Source: Diphasiastrum complanatum
Lineage: Eukaryota; Streptophyta; Lycopodiopsida; Lycopodiales; Lycopodiaceae
Direction: 5' to 3'
Length of the DNA: 64,000 nucleotides
Assembly (NCBI GenBank): GCA_029204225.1
Contig: MU831555.1
Coordinates: 124,688-188,687, forward strand
In this document: in pieces, positions 1-21,573 of the stretch
Position numbering within the stretch: position 1 is the first letter of the stretch
Layout of the letters: every line of letters starts with the position of its first letter
Notes under the pieces: generated by a model
The model's input: only the letters and a program-made list of their open reading frames with translations
Database searches by the model: none
Told to the model about the DNA's origin: nothing
Position numbers and translations under genes: made by a program

Positions 1-1099
1 TTTGGGGATTGTTCAGATCTTTGGCCTGTTAACCAATAGTGTTAAGAGTTGAAGAACTATACCCCGGAGACACATTTACTCTTAATCCTTTGTGTTTTCT
101 CTTTCTACTGATATCCATATTGAATATATTTACAAATTTTTTCTTTTTTGGAATTCGCGAATCGCGACTTGATCCGCAATTTGCAAATCACGAGTGCAAC
201 TATGGCATCATCAGTAGCCTTTCACTAATAATCTTGCTTTGTACATGTCAATTGAACCGTGCAGTTCTAATTTGGATTTGTAAACCAGCTTGGTCATAGG
301 TTTTTAATTTTCTTGAACTGGACACAATTTCCAAGTATCAATTTGAAAAATTGATTTGTGCTTTGTTGGCATTGCATGCCACCGAGCAATATATTTAGAG
401 CTTAAGTCCCTACCATCATTGCATTGCTCAATTTTACATGCAATAGCAACCAACGTTTCTCGATTCTTCGATATATTGAAGTTTGAATCAAGATTATGAT
501 TTGAACCTATCAATTTGACTCAAAATGCATTTAGGGTCTAGGCCGATTCATTCTACCTAATTGTAAATGGTTGTAAATTAGAGAATGAATGTAAACAAGA
601 GAGTGTATGATGTATTCATAATAGATTTACCTGTAACTAGTAAAAACATTGACTTTTTTCGGAACCCTAAAATTGAATTTTTATTCTTTTCAATAGAGCT
701 CAATTTTTTATTTTCTTGAAATGTTGAGTCTTTTGATTCTCAAAGAGGACTGATTTTGAAATTGCGAGAAACATTGACACATGCGTATCTTCAAAGAGTT
801 ATTTTTTCTCTAGTGGATTGTCTAGCATACCTCTCTATGGTTCAAGGTTGGTTGGAAACTTGCTTCTTATTATGTATTGACTCCATCTTGAACTCCAATT
901 TGTCTTGCTTTATTCATTTTACAAATCTGATGTACAATAGGTTTGCCGTTCTATCGATTTGCTTTTGTTGCTATTTTATGTTGGTCCTCGCTAGGAAGCA
1001 AATCATAACTAGTGTTTTGTAGCAATCTTTTAACATCAAGCTCAATAGATATTTTAAGATCAACTCATCAAATATAATGTCTCTAGAAGCAAAACTTGT

Positions 1100-1645
1100 T
1101 CTTGAGGTAGGATCATAGGATCTATAAGATTCTTATTCATCTTTGACTTATCATCAAGTTTCTTTCTTTTCTTGAATGGCACCAAAGCATAGGTTTGATA
1201 CTTGTGAAAGCCTCATGTGGTGTCATTTGGTTAAGAGCTTGTGTCAATAACCTATTGTTTTTATTACTTGTGCCCACAAGGAGTTAGGTAGGATCATAGG
1301 ATCTATAAGATTCTTATTCATCTTTGACTTATCATCAAGTTTCTTTCTTTTCTTGATTGGCACCAAAGCATAGGTTTGATACTTGTGAAAGCCTCATATG
1401 GGGTGTCATTCGGTCAAGAGCTTGTGTCAATAACCTATTGTATTTATTACTTGTGCCCACAAGGAGTTAGGTAGAGTTTTTACTTTGAACATGCTTGTAG
1501 TACATTCGACTATCACTATGTTCTTTCCTTTACAACTAGTTATTGTTGTGGTGTATATAACGTAGAAATCAGCCCTTTAATGACATTCTCTTATAAAAGT
1601 TAAGAAACTGTTTGAAGGTATATTGTCAAATTTGGAAAGTCTTGT
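1100..1645 (-). pseudogene. degenerate Ty1/copia integrase relic
   Basis: Read on the minus strand from about 1640 downward, broken frames give the integrase core order: a YTP-like start, KNIVIVECTTSM, KVKTLPNSLWAQ, then TPHEAFTSIKP and KLDDKS-like words, the usual copia series of YTPQQNG, ERKNRT, FWAEA, TPYEAW and KLDDKS. No frame is open for more than a few dozen codons. It lies antisense inside an SMC2 intron and carries a 180 bp tandem duplication of its own 3' part. Confidence 0.6.
1107..1473. repeat. 180 bp tandem duplication
   Basis: Two near-identical head-to-tail copies at 1107-1286 and 1287-1473, both starting ggtaggatcataggatct and ending acaaggagttaggta. A few substitutions and a small indel separate them (for example tgtggtgtcattt versus tatggggtgtcattc). 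The unit lies wholly inside the copia integrase relic, so it arose after that insertion. Confidence 0.9.
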
Positions 1646-2171
1646 TGGTTTGTGCTTCAACTATAGCAAAGGAATCTTGAAACATGTAAAAGCTTCATGT
1701 TTATGTTTGGGAATACGTTTTGGAAAAGGATCAACAAGGTTCATAAACTAGAGATTACTTGTTGATGACATTTGCGCAGGGATACACAAATATGTTTGTA
1801 CTAGTTCTAGTGCATGACAGGGCGTTTCTCTGTTTCCCATTGTCTGGGGGGGCATATTTTCTGGGCGGGAATTGTTTTCTAACTATATTGTATGGCTATT
1901 ATGCAGCCATTTGAAACTAACAATCTCTATGCTGTTTAGGTATATGATGCATGTGTTGCATTTAGGATCAGATTGTGAATGCTGATCCATCAATTTCTTA
2001 TACTGGTAACTAAGATCCATAGCTGTAATTTGTGCAGTATAACCTGGTTCGTATAAGGTTCTTCCATAAGTATGTCTCTCGAAGAAAGTGCATTGCTTGT
2101 TTCCACTCTCTATAGTGAGTATAACGTCTTCTCATACTTATGGCCAAAGTTTATGGTGCTGAACATTACAG

Positions 2172-12539
<10,368 letters not shown>

Positions 12540-12927
12540 GTTTATGCTGAGGAGACATTTTACCTTAACTGTGTTGATAGGCATTTTACCATTTCAAGTT
12601 CAAAGGATTTCATCAAGAACTTTTGCAATTATAGAAACCAGGAAGGTTTCCAATAGGTGGCATGCTGGTGAATATCTCCTATCCCATGGTGGAGGTGTTA
12701 GGAGTTGGATGGACACGAAAGAGAAAGAGATTAGCACTGAATCGAGATTGGTGAAAGAGCTTACCCAGATGTATTAGCTCTCCGAATCAGAAAATTTTAA
12801 CTGTATAATGGAAATATAGTACAGTAGAAGCTTGCTTTGTTTGTTTTAACACAGTATCTGCTGTGAGTACGTTAAATATAAAATCAATGCTTAGTCTGAA
12901 AGTGTTGATTTCTTTTGCTTATTGCAG

Positions 12928-12958
12928 AAGATTGCCTCTACGAGAAAATGTGCTCTGA
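12928..12958 (+). CDS. SMC2: possible alternative last SMC2 exon
   Basis: The nominal SMC2 stop overlaps a consensus donor: exon to 12535, then GTAAGT. A strong acceptor with a pyrimidine-rich tract ends at 12927 (tcttttgcttattgcag). Joining 12535 to 12928 stays in frame and replaces the immediate stop with nine residues (ERLPLRENV followed by L) before TGA at 12956-12958. Either a 3'-UTR intron or the true C-terminus fits. The call rests on splice signals only. Confidence 0.4.
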
Positions 12959-14771
12959 TGGAGATGAATTGTCCACCGCCATAACAATACTGCATTAAGT
13001 CCTGAAGCACAACTGCGGTTGCTCATGCTTTTGACAGCGAAGTTCATTGCCGGACTAATATAACAACAGAATGAAACAAGTTGCTTTTTGCAGCCTGTAC
13101 ATATTTTTACACGATTTGCTTCTTCCAAGCGTACTAAGTGTTACGCCTTCATGATTGAACATATAACTCTGGACTCTGGGGGCTGTTGGATCAATGTATT
13201 GTTATGTGACAGGAGGCTTTCATTTTGAAAGTTATTTCTAACCCCAAAATGGACCAAAACCAACACGCTTATACAGGGTTCCGATATTTCTCCTTAACTT
13301 GTCCTACAAGCGAGATACTTGTCAAGCAATGTGGTACCGTATTTTGGATAGGGATGCTGGGTCTCCAGCCGTTACTTGTAATGTTAGAAGATACGAAGGC
13401 AATCATTAATTGCTTCTCATTTGAATGTGTGTAACAACCGGATGAAGTTCGTTCTTTCTTTATCTGAGCATGCCCAAAATCACCCGTTCCGTTCGTACAT
13501 AATGTAGAAAAAGAAATTGAATGTTCACCTCTGTATGCTAGAGTAGTATGATATGAACACAAGGTGATGATACCATACCGTACTTAATTAGTGTAGCATT
13601 TACAAGCTGAAGCAATAGCTGGTATGTCGATGTTTGTCATTGCATCTCAACGTAGCGATTTTGCTTTAATTTTCATTCACGTATCATAAGTGTTCAAATG
13701 TGGGTGTTCATTCATGTACCCAACTGCTATGATTTCATGGTAGCCAGCATCTTCTGGGCCAATAGAAACTCATTGACCTAAAAGAGCACCAGGCTGAGGA
13801 ATTCTAAACTCAGGATCAGATATACATTGAGGTGTAGGAGTGTTCTTGTGCTTAGAAAAAATTGCTATCTTTTTGTTAGCTTACATCACAAATGATATCA
13901 CGATTCAGATGTATTTTGATACGAGAAGTTCAAGAGAGATCGAAATATTTTTGAATCTATTAGCTATGAAGGGAGCTGTCAACCAATAGTTCTTGCAAGA
14001 TAACCTGAACTACTACTTGCATGTTATTTGGCCTACTATCATGAGTTCTAAGTTTCAAACAGGTGTTTTAATGGCACAACACAAGTTGGCTCAAACAACA
14101 TGCCCAAGGTCATTTCTATTGACCTCCTTTACAAGGGTACTATTGGACCTCTTAATCTCCTCGTACTGTTTGTTATTTTTCTAGTGACCAGATTTGTGAT
14201 TGGCTAGACGCGAAGGCCTTGCTAACTACAACACATGAGCATGAGATACTAGAAATAATAAGAGAAGCTTATGCAATTGACTCTAAAATTGTTAAAAAAA
14301 AACTTGATTAAGCTACCTTTAGAATCATGGCATTTTAGATAAATAAATGTGGGTAATCCTTTAAAATGGATGAAGTAACTTTGCAAACATAGGATCTTTA
14401 TCTTGTAACATAGTTATAAATTGTTTTGTTCTCATATATTCTATCTTGTTGTAAGGTTCACAAAAAATGAGACTTTTCAATAAGCCCATGATATTCTTTC
14501 TTGGATGTTTAGTAGAATACTGTATCCTACAATATTGAAAATCTTATGGATGGGATGCTACTCAATGGTACAAGAATAAGAACTTTCAAAGCAGAGTGCC
14601 ATTTGGGAGGAGATTTAGAAATATTAAAGTTTATGTATAATGTCCCTCATGGACCTATCTTCAAACATCCACATTTGTATTGTATGATATGAGTTTGGAC
14701 ATTATGCAAGTAAATGGAGTGCAAGTTTTGAGAGGCTTATTTTCAAAAATTAGTAGTCATGGCTAGTGTTA

Positions 14772-14829
14772 ATCCTATTTTGAAAATAGTAGTCCACTTC
14801 ATCCTATTTTGAAAATAGTAGTCCACTTC
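14772..14829. repeat. 29 bp perfect tandem duplication
   Basis: Two head-to-tail copies of a 29 bp unit beginning atcctattttgaaaatag, at 14772-14800 and 14801-14829, with no difference between them. No coding context. Confidence 0.95.
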
Positions 14830-15725
14830 AACTTGCCAAGCATGAAAGCTCCTACTCTTGACAACTTTCCTTGAGCCCACTAATTTGATGATGTGCCATT
14901 TGCACAATATGGTGTGCAAACAATTCCCTTTCACCAATAAGCCATCAAATGGGAGTCCAAAATATTTGAAGTATTTCTATGATTTATAGGTCCTTGCTAA
15001 TTCTTTGGATTCCTATGTGAACTCACACGTGATGGGCATCTCATATTTGAATAGTTTGAGTATAGATGTGAACCCCTTATAGGCTCTACATTCTACCTCC
15101 ATGGGGTTTGTTTGGCATTTGTTCTCTAGTCAAACATGGATGTCTAGGTTTACAAATTTTAACCATTTTTTTAAAGATTTTCACTTAACACGTTCTTGTA
15201 GTTCTTTACCATATCATCGATTTTAGAATAAATTGACTTTTCTAATCCTCTCTAATAGCAGGGGGTTGTATCAATCTACATTTTTTGTTTTCTAAACAAC
15301 GTCCTTTGCTCCACTATTGGGAGTGCAAATGAGGTTACATGCATAGTATTTCCAAGTCAAATCACTAAATTTCACTCACAATTTGTGATAAAAACATTGT
15401 TGAAATTGGTTCCAATTCATGCTAGACTAATGTTTGAGTTGGCACTTCTAGTCTTGACTATCTTCTCATGGCTCCATTGTTGGCTAAGCAAGATGCCTCT
15501 TAGATGTTAATAAGTACAAATTTTATTGCCTTGGCACATGCTCTAGCTTCATTCAAACTTCTAGATCGAGCCTACTGCACTTCCACTTTTATAGTATACT
15601 TGAGAGATATTATGTGTTGGAGTTCTACAATCAATTGAACTCAATTTCTAGTGTGGCCCTGTCACATAATTATTTCCTACAAAAATGAAGTTGCAACTGT
15701 CTAACTATAGCTTGTAGAAATATAT

Positions 15726-16155
15726 GTGAAGTTGCAGTTAGATTGGAGCCTACAAAAATACACACGAAAGTTTACAATTTGCAAAAATGAATTGAAAGTC
15801 ACAACAATCACAACTATGACAGATAACAACTTGCAAAAATACATGCAAAGTCATAATTATCACAACTATGACATATACACACGAAAGTACACATTATGCA
15901 AAAATGAACCAAAAGTTGTAACAATCTCATTTTATAAAGGCTATTTATACTTTTCGTAAGGCAACAACTAACTTCGTTTGTCTTAACTATAAGGTAGTAT
16001 CGCAAAAGTCTCATTTGTCTTTAAGGTTGTCACAACAGTCACACTTAATAAAGGCTATTCTTATTTTTCTAAGGTAGCAACCATGCAATTGCCTTAACTA
16101 TAAGGCATTGTAGCAAAAGTTGCATTTCTTTCACGACTATAAAATTGTTACAGAA
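15726..16155. repeat. imperfect short tandem repeats
   Basis: 15740-15910 alternates diverged copies of tgcaaaaat-acacacgaaag and cacaactatgaca. At 15937-16035 and 16051-16155 a unit of about 100 bp repeats: aaaggctattt...cttaactataaggyaktrtmgcaaaag, about 75-80 percent alike by eye. It has the look of a decayed minisatellite; no frame is conserved. Confidence 0.65.
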
Positions 16156-17040
16156 GAGCTTTATAACTGTTTTGCTCAAGCAATGGTTGTACAAATATAA
16201 TTACATTGTTTAAAAGGGTTAAACTACCAATACTTTGTAGTTTATCACATAAATATAAGATGAAATCAACAAACAAGATGAAAGGAGATTAGATACTCAT
16301 TCACAATTTCAATAAGCTCTGAAATTGGTAAGTCTGTGCAAGAAATGGTCAAACTTGCCGTCTCATATCTTTGTACCGATAGTCTTTTTGTCATTAGTCA
16401 AGAATCCAAGTCAATTAAAAATCTTAACTTTTTCTGTTTCTTGAATGAATTTAGCTAGCCTCTCTATTTTTGCAACATGTCACAATCCACAATTTTGAGA
16501 GAATGCAGGGTGTTGTGGAGAAAAGGCGTTTCAGAGGTTTTCATTGGTCCACGTTTGCCCTAAAACATCTTTGAAGGGCATTTGAAAATGAGTTGAAAAG
16601 CAGTTGAAGTGAGAGATTTCTCTCTCTAGAAACTTCTAGTGAGAAGAATAAGCTTTATTAACGTCTTTTCCATGCCAAAAAGGGTATAAGACGAGCAAGT
16701 ACATCAGGTAAAGTGGACCCAAGACGACATTGCCATCAAACAACATAACTGAAAAACAATCTAACTAAGAAGAGGATAGTATCCAGGATTATATGGTATG
16801 AAGACCATTTATAGATTCAACTGGCATCTCTTCAGTGCTCTAACTCTCACACAAACTCTGAATAATCTCAGATATCCCATTAGTAGCAACATGTTTAATA
16901 TCTATAAAGCGAATGATACCATCCCTATAGATCAGCCGCTTTCCATTCGTTATAGCCTCCTGTTTTGTCTTTTTCCGTTCTTGAACATGAATGAAAGCAA
17001 GGTCTTCATCCATGTATATCGTAGTGCCCTGCAATGTAGA

Positions 17041-17277
17041 GTTAAGAAAATACAGTTTAAACACCCGACCGGATCAATCACCACAACACAACGTCAAGTG
17101 CAACAAGACAAGACAACATAATTGCTCTCAACAAACTGTATATTCAACTAATAAGTAGTTGCTTAAAAGCACTCAAAGGGCTTGTAAAAGAAAGATGGCC
17201 CGATAACTCTAGAACTAAGCACATGTGGTGCCGTCGAAATAAGAAAGCACTGTATAAGTCAATCAATGCTATTTTAA
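17041..17277 (-). repeat. copia 3' LTR, minus orientation
   Basis: This matches, inverted, the sequence after the RNase H end at 23254-23503: shared words include the caatgatc purine-tract junction, ccgaccggatcaatcacc and gacaacataattgctctc. On the minus strand it follows a purine tract (ttgagggagagag) at 17278-17290. The exact outer end is uncertain because no TG...CA pair is clear. Confidence 0.7.
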
Positions 17278-17290
17278 CTCTCTCCCTCAA

Positions 17291-18520
17291 TGATCAATGT
17301 CTCTCTTTATTTTGGAGTTTACTCTATTCATGGAACATATCTCCATGATAGTATTACAAGTAAAGGCCTTTTACATAACCAGATCTAAGCCAAGTTTGGC
17401 TCTAAAAGTCTCAAACTTTTCTTTACTTAAAGCTTTCGTAAATATATCAGCAACTTTTAATAACGTAGAACAATGTACAATACTTATATCTTCAGATTGT
17501 AATTCTCACGCACAAAGTGATATTTCACCTCAATATATTTTGTCTTTGCGTGAAAGATAGGATTCTTAGCCAATTGTATTCCACTTTGACTGTCACAGAA
17601 AATAACAGTAGGATTTACCTGCTTCATGCCAATCTCACATAATAACTTACGTAGCCAAACAGCTTCCTGGGTAGCAGAACTCAACGCTTTATATTCGGCT
17701 TTTGTAGAAAAAAGAGAAATAGTATCTTGCTTCTTGCTAGACCATGAAAAACAACCGCTACCAAAATTGAAGGCATAACCTGTTGTTGACTTTCTATCAT
17801 CTATACTTCCTGCCCAATCAACGTCAACATAACCCTACAACTTAGGTAAAACACTCTGTCTTTTGTGGATTAGGCCAAGGTTAGGTGTACCTTTCACATA
17901 CCTCAAAATCCATTTTGCAGCTTTCCAATGGTCCATAGTGGGTGATGACATGAATTGGCTAATCAAACTTACAACATAGCAGATATCAAGACGTGTAGTC
18001 GTAAGATGTATCAAACTCCCAACTAGCTGACAAAATAGAGTAGCGTCAACATGTGCACTATCATCAATACGAGATAATTTCTTACCAACTTCGCAAGGGG
18101 TGATGGAAGGTTTGCACTCTGTCATGTGAAATCTCTCCAATATCTCGCCCACATACTTGTTTTGACATAACCTGATATCAATACCAGCTTGCCATACTTC
18201 GACACCCAAGCAATAGTGCATAAGATCTAAATCTGTCATCTCAAACTGCTTGCATAAGTCGGCTTTGATAGAACGAGTGAGGTTCTCATCATTGCCCGTG
18301 ATAATGATATCATCAACGTAAAGTACAATCAAGGCAATGCTGTCATCATTTATAAGAACATAAAGGTTTGAATCTGAATTTGTTCTTACAAACCCATGAG
18401 AAAGAAAGTACTTGTCAATGCGTCCATACCATGCGCATGGCGCTTGCTTAAGGCCATAAAGTGTTGTGTGTTTGAATTCAATTTGTTGAGCAAAAACTGA
18501 CATAGAACGTATGAAACTCA
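17291..18520 (-). pseudogene. Ty1/copia reverse transcriptase-RNase H (3' end of an element)
   Basis: On the minus strand, TLYGLKQAPCAWYG begins the RT thumb of the copia pol and LIVLYVDDIIITGN holds the YVDD catalytic motif. KGTPNLGLIHKRQ precedes RNase H (DWAGSIDDRKSTTGYAF, AEYKALSSATQEAVWLRKLL, FCDSQSGIQLAKNPIFHAKT, VADIFTKAL). The frame is broken by stops near 17835 and in the VREN region. Only the 3' half of pol remains; the RT start is cut at about 18490 and abuts a + strand leader. Nearly the same sequence lies inverted at 22435-23220. Confidence 0.85.
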
Positions 18521-18544
18521 AATTAGTTCTATTCAACTTTCTTT

Positions 18545-19780
18545 GTGAGAGTGTGAGGGTCAATTTGTGATCCCATTGGATGACTAGAATGAGGAGGAGT
18601 CCATATTTGAGTATTTATGCATGGTTGAGATCTTTGTGAATCTCTAGTTGTCTAAATTTTTAAGCTTTGTGAAAAATTGGTGGTATAGTTTGTTTTCAAA
18701 TCAAATCAAATTCATTCTAAATCTCAAGTGTGATATTATTTGGGTCAAGAGTGAGTCCAAAAGAAGTGATTAAGTTTGATTTTCATGTATTTGAAACAAA
18801 ACCCATCTTTTGTTCAAGAATCTCAAGTGTTGAGAGAACTAGTCAAGTGAAAAGGAAAATCTAGGTGTCAAATCTTTTTCATATCCATTTCAACTTTCAA
18901 AAGAAAGAGTCATTGGTATTTGATGAGTCCAATAGGAGATTGGATCTGATTTCTTTTGTGATTTGATTCAAAGATTGTGTGCTTTTGTCTTAGTGATCAA
19001 AGCAAAGTTTCCAAGTGACTAGTCATTAGTGTGAAGATTGATTCTTAGGTTTGTGAGCTAGATCTTTTGTAGATCATTCTAGATTATTGAAGATGTTCAA
19101 ATCTAGTCTCTTGAAAGTCACAAATTACATTTGTAGAATCATATCACAGGTTTTTATTCACATGGCATCAATAGGTGGCATCCTATTGAAGGAAAGAAAG
19201 GATCCTAAGTACAACCTTTGTGGCAAGGGAGGGTATTTTTTCTCAAGATGCTACAAAAAGAAGACCAATCCATCCAAGGAGAACCAAAGCAAGGGGGCTG
19301 AGGTGAAGGATGGAGCTTCAAGTTCAAAATGCAAATACAAGAAGGACAAGTCCAAGGAAAGGTGTTTCCTTTGTGGAAAGGTGAATGAGGCTTGGAGTAT
19401 CACAAGGACTTGCAAGATTTGTCTTCAAGAGTCCATCACAACACATGTCAAATCTTTTGAAATTTTTCATTTGGAAGTGCATTGTTTGGTTCAAGATGCA
19501 AAGGTAGATGTCACTTTCATGAAAGTAACTTGGATTTATTTTATGTCCTTGGAAAGTATTTTGCTTGGAACTTTAAATAAGTTCAAACTTATTGTTATGA
19601 TCCAAGAGAAATCAATCAAGAATAAGGAGTAGCAATCACAAAATGAAAATAGTTTCATTTATGCTACCATGTCAACTTATGAAGAACCATTTTGCTTTGA
19701 AGAGATTTTTGTATCTCAAAGGTGGATTAAGGCAATACTAGTTGAGTGTGATGCCTTAAAAGATAGCAAAATATTTTTCA
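18545..19780 (+). pseudogene. deleted copia element: leader, gag start, zinc knuckles and RT linker
   Basis: After a leader at 18545-19160 similar in style to other copia leaders here, an ATG at 19162 opens MASIGGILLKE, a gag start. It jumps directly to zinc-knuckle-like CGKGGYFFSRC and then SKERCFLCGK. At 19669-19780 YEEPFCFEEIFVSQRW is the linker ahead of RT (EP..FEEA...W..AM.EE). The bulk of gag, protease and integrase is missing. The frame ends where a minus-strand element begins at about 19775; the RT-RNase H at 22435 may be its continuation. Confidence 0.65.
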
Positions 19781-20183
19781 ATATGGAACAAACTCCATTC
19801 TTGAAATGTACATCTAGTCCATTGTCCATTAATTGTCCTACACTAAGCAAGTATCTTGAAATGGTAGGAACATACAAAACATTATCTAGATCTATCCTTT
19901 TAGATGTGCCTAAGCAAAGAGGTATAGATCCTATGCCATCTATCTTGCATGCTTGATCACTAGCAGTGTATATTGACTTCTTAGAGTCATTACAAGATAG
20001 AAGAGTAGAAAAATAATGCTTGTTAAAGGACATGTGGGAACTAGCCCCACTATCTATCCACCATGTGTCTTGACTTGAAGTTGGTGTAGATGCAACCATT
20101 AAGGATATGTTGAATCCATCCTCATCTTCTTCCTCTTGAGCAATGTTCCCTTGATCTCCTTTGGCTTGTTGATTCTTCTTCAA
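19775..20183 (-). pseudogene. copia protease domain
   Basis: Continues the gag at 20190-20978 in the same frame after one stop. WWIDSGASSHMSF contains the aspartic protease D-S-G, and LDNVLYVPTISRYLLSVGQL is the usual C-terminal protease block. The frame loses homology after about 19775, where it meets a + strand copia fragment. Integrase, RT and 3' LTR of this element are absent. Confidence 0.85.
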
Positions 20184-20189
20184 GTAGCA

Positions 20190-20978
20190 TTATGAGGCAA
20201 AGTGTCCTTTCTTTCCACAAAAGAAACACTTTAGTTTTGCCTTGTTCTTCACTTTGCCTTTGGAGGTAGATCCTCCATTCTTCATCTCGGCCTCCTTGCC
20301 TTGATTTTTCGTGAATGGATTTTGCTTCTTCTTGCCTTTAGATGTAAAGTTAGCTTTCTCCTCTCCTCCAATAAGTGACATGCTATCCATTCTTGTCTTG
20401 AGGTGTAGAAGCCTACTCTCCTCGCCCACAAGAACATTGTGCAACTTTTCAATGGATGGAAGAGAGTCTTGAATGGCAAATGATTGGACTAAGTTGGTAA
20501 ACTCATCACCTAGACCATTCAAGATGATTTGTACTAGTTCTTGATCTTGGATCTTCTCTCCTATTGCACTTAACTCCTTGTTAAGAGATTTGATCCAAAG
20601 GACATACTCTTGTCCACTCTCTCCACTTCCTTTCATGCTTTGGAAAACTTGATTTCTTAGCATGAGGATTCTTGAAGTATTGTTGGATTCATAAATGCTC
20701 TTTAATGAATCCCAAGCCTCTTTAATTGAGGTACAAGAAGACACCTCGTTCAAGAGGTCATTGCATACATTTAACTTTATGCAATGTAGAGCTAATCTTG
20801 CTCTCTTCTTGTATTTGGCTTGTTCTTGGGGAGTCTGAGGCTCTTCCTCTACTCCTTGAACTATGTCATATAGATCATGGATCACTAGGAGTGATTCCAT
20901 TCTCACTTTCCAAATGAAATAATTTGTGGAAGTGAGTCTCTCACTTGATTCCATCAAATATCCACCCATGGATGACAT
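20190..20978 (-). CDS. Ty1/copia Gag polyprotein N-terminal part (262 aa)
   Basis: Gag forms the intracellular particle that packages element RNA. The ATG start gives MSSMGGYLMESSERL, then TNYFIWKVRMESLL, a UBN2-like body (AWDSLKSIYESNN, ELVQIILNGLGDEF), a basic linker and a CX2CX4H zinc knuckle CFFCGKKGH. A TAA falls just before the last knuckle cysteine; protease resumes in the same frame. It is the most intact gag in the window. PBS and 5' LTR lie upstream at 21562-22434. Confidence 0.88.
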   Translation of the reverse strand: MSSMGGYLMESSERLTSTNYFIWKVRMESLLVIHDLYDIVQGVEEEPQTPQEQAKYKKRARLALHCIKLNVCNDLLNEVSSCTSIKEAWDSLKSIYESNNTSRILMLRNQVFQSMKGSGESGQEYVLWIKSLNKELSAIGEKIQDQELVQIILNGLGDEFTNLVQSFAIQDSLPSIEKLHNVLVGEESRLLHLKTRMDSMSLIGGEEKANFTSKGKKKQNPFTKNQGKEAEMKNGGSTSKGKVKNKAKLKCFFCGKKGHFAS

Positions 20979-21561
20979 TTAGAATGAATGCTCTTTTAAA
21001 AATCACAAAGATTTTTTAATTTTAAAAGATCTATGAAAAAGCCTAAAGCTTACTAGATTGCCTATAGGCTTGTCTCTATCAAACTAGCACACAAGCTTGA
21101 ATGATACTCAAAGATCTTACCAAAAATTCCTAGCTTTCACTCTCACAAAAAAAAAATTGCTTTACACTTTTCTTAGAGATTTCACTTCAACTAAGGATCT
21201 GAACAAATCAGTCTCTAAGATCTGATCTTAGACTCTAAAAAGGAATGCTTCAATGATCCAAAACACTATTTGGTCATAGGCATTAGCTAGAATGAATCTA
21301 GATCAATACTATGCTTCAAAAAGCACAAAAAATGAACTAGTATTGTGATTTTGGGACCAACAAACACAAAGTAACTTGAATTGAAAGTTGCTATACGGTT
21401 TCACACATGTGAAAAGTACATACACAGCCTCCAAGTTGTTTTGAGCCAAATGATTACAAGCTATCACTCTAGAAGAACTCGCCCTCACTAGTATTGGCCA
21501 AAAACAAATTTTGCCAATGATCTTTACAAGATTTATGATTCAATGATCACTCTCTTACTTA

Positions 21562-21573
21562 GCTCTGATACCA
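21562..21573 (-). promoter_or_regulatory. primer binding site (initiator Met tRNA)
   Basis: The minus strand reads TGGTATCAGAGC immediately after the LTR end TTTATCA, the standard copia PBS complementary to the 3' end of initiator methionine tRNA. It fixes the element's orientation and LTR boundary. Confidence 0.9.

Larger units (their letters stand above)
1..2171 (+). other. SMC2 intron (5' part beyond window) with degraded repeats
   Basis: No SMC2 exon is recognisable here, so the intron before the first hinge exon is at least 2.1 kb. Its middle carries a copia integrase relic (separate entry). The first 300 bases contain TCGCGAA/TTCGCGA-like words and an ATGGCATCATCAGTAGC string that resembles a copia gag start, but no frame continues. 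The rest is AT-rich with nothing I recognise. Confidence 0.6.
12540..17040. other. SMC2 3' flank and intergenic DNA
   Basis: 12540-13200 should hold the SMC2 3'-UTR; a last intron may end at 12927. Beyond it I find no convincing coding sequence; open frames at 13225-13434, 13993-14184 and 14743-14937 have no motifs. The stretch carries a 29 bp tandem pair at 14772, imperfect repeats at 15726-16155 and a segment shared with 3730. It separates the gene from the retrotransposon cluster. Confidence 0.55.

Noticed and set aside
19669-19956. 95-codon + frame as a single protein
   Set aside because: Only the first part (to about 19780) is copia RT linker; the rest is antisense to the protease of the minus-strand element.
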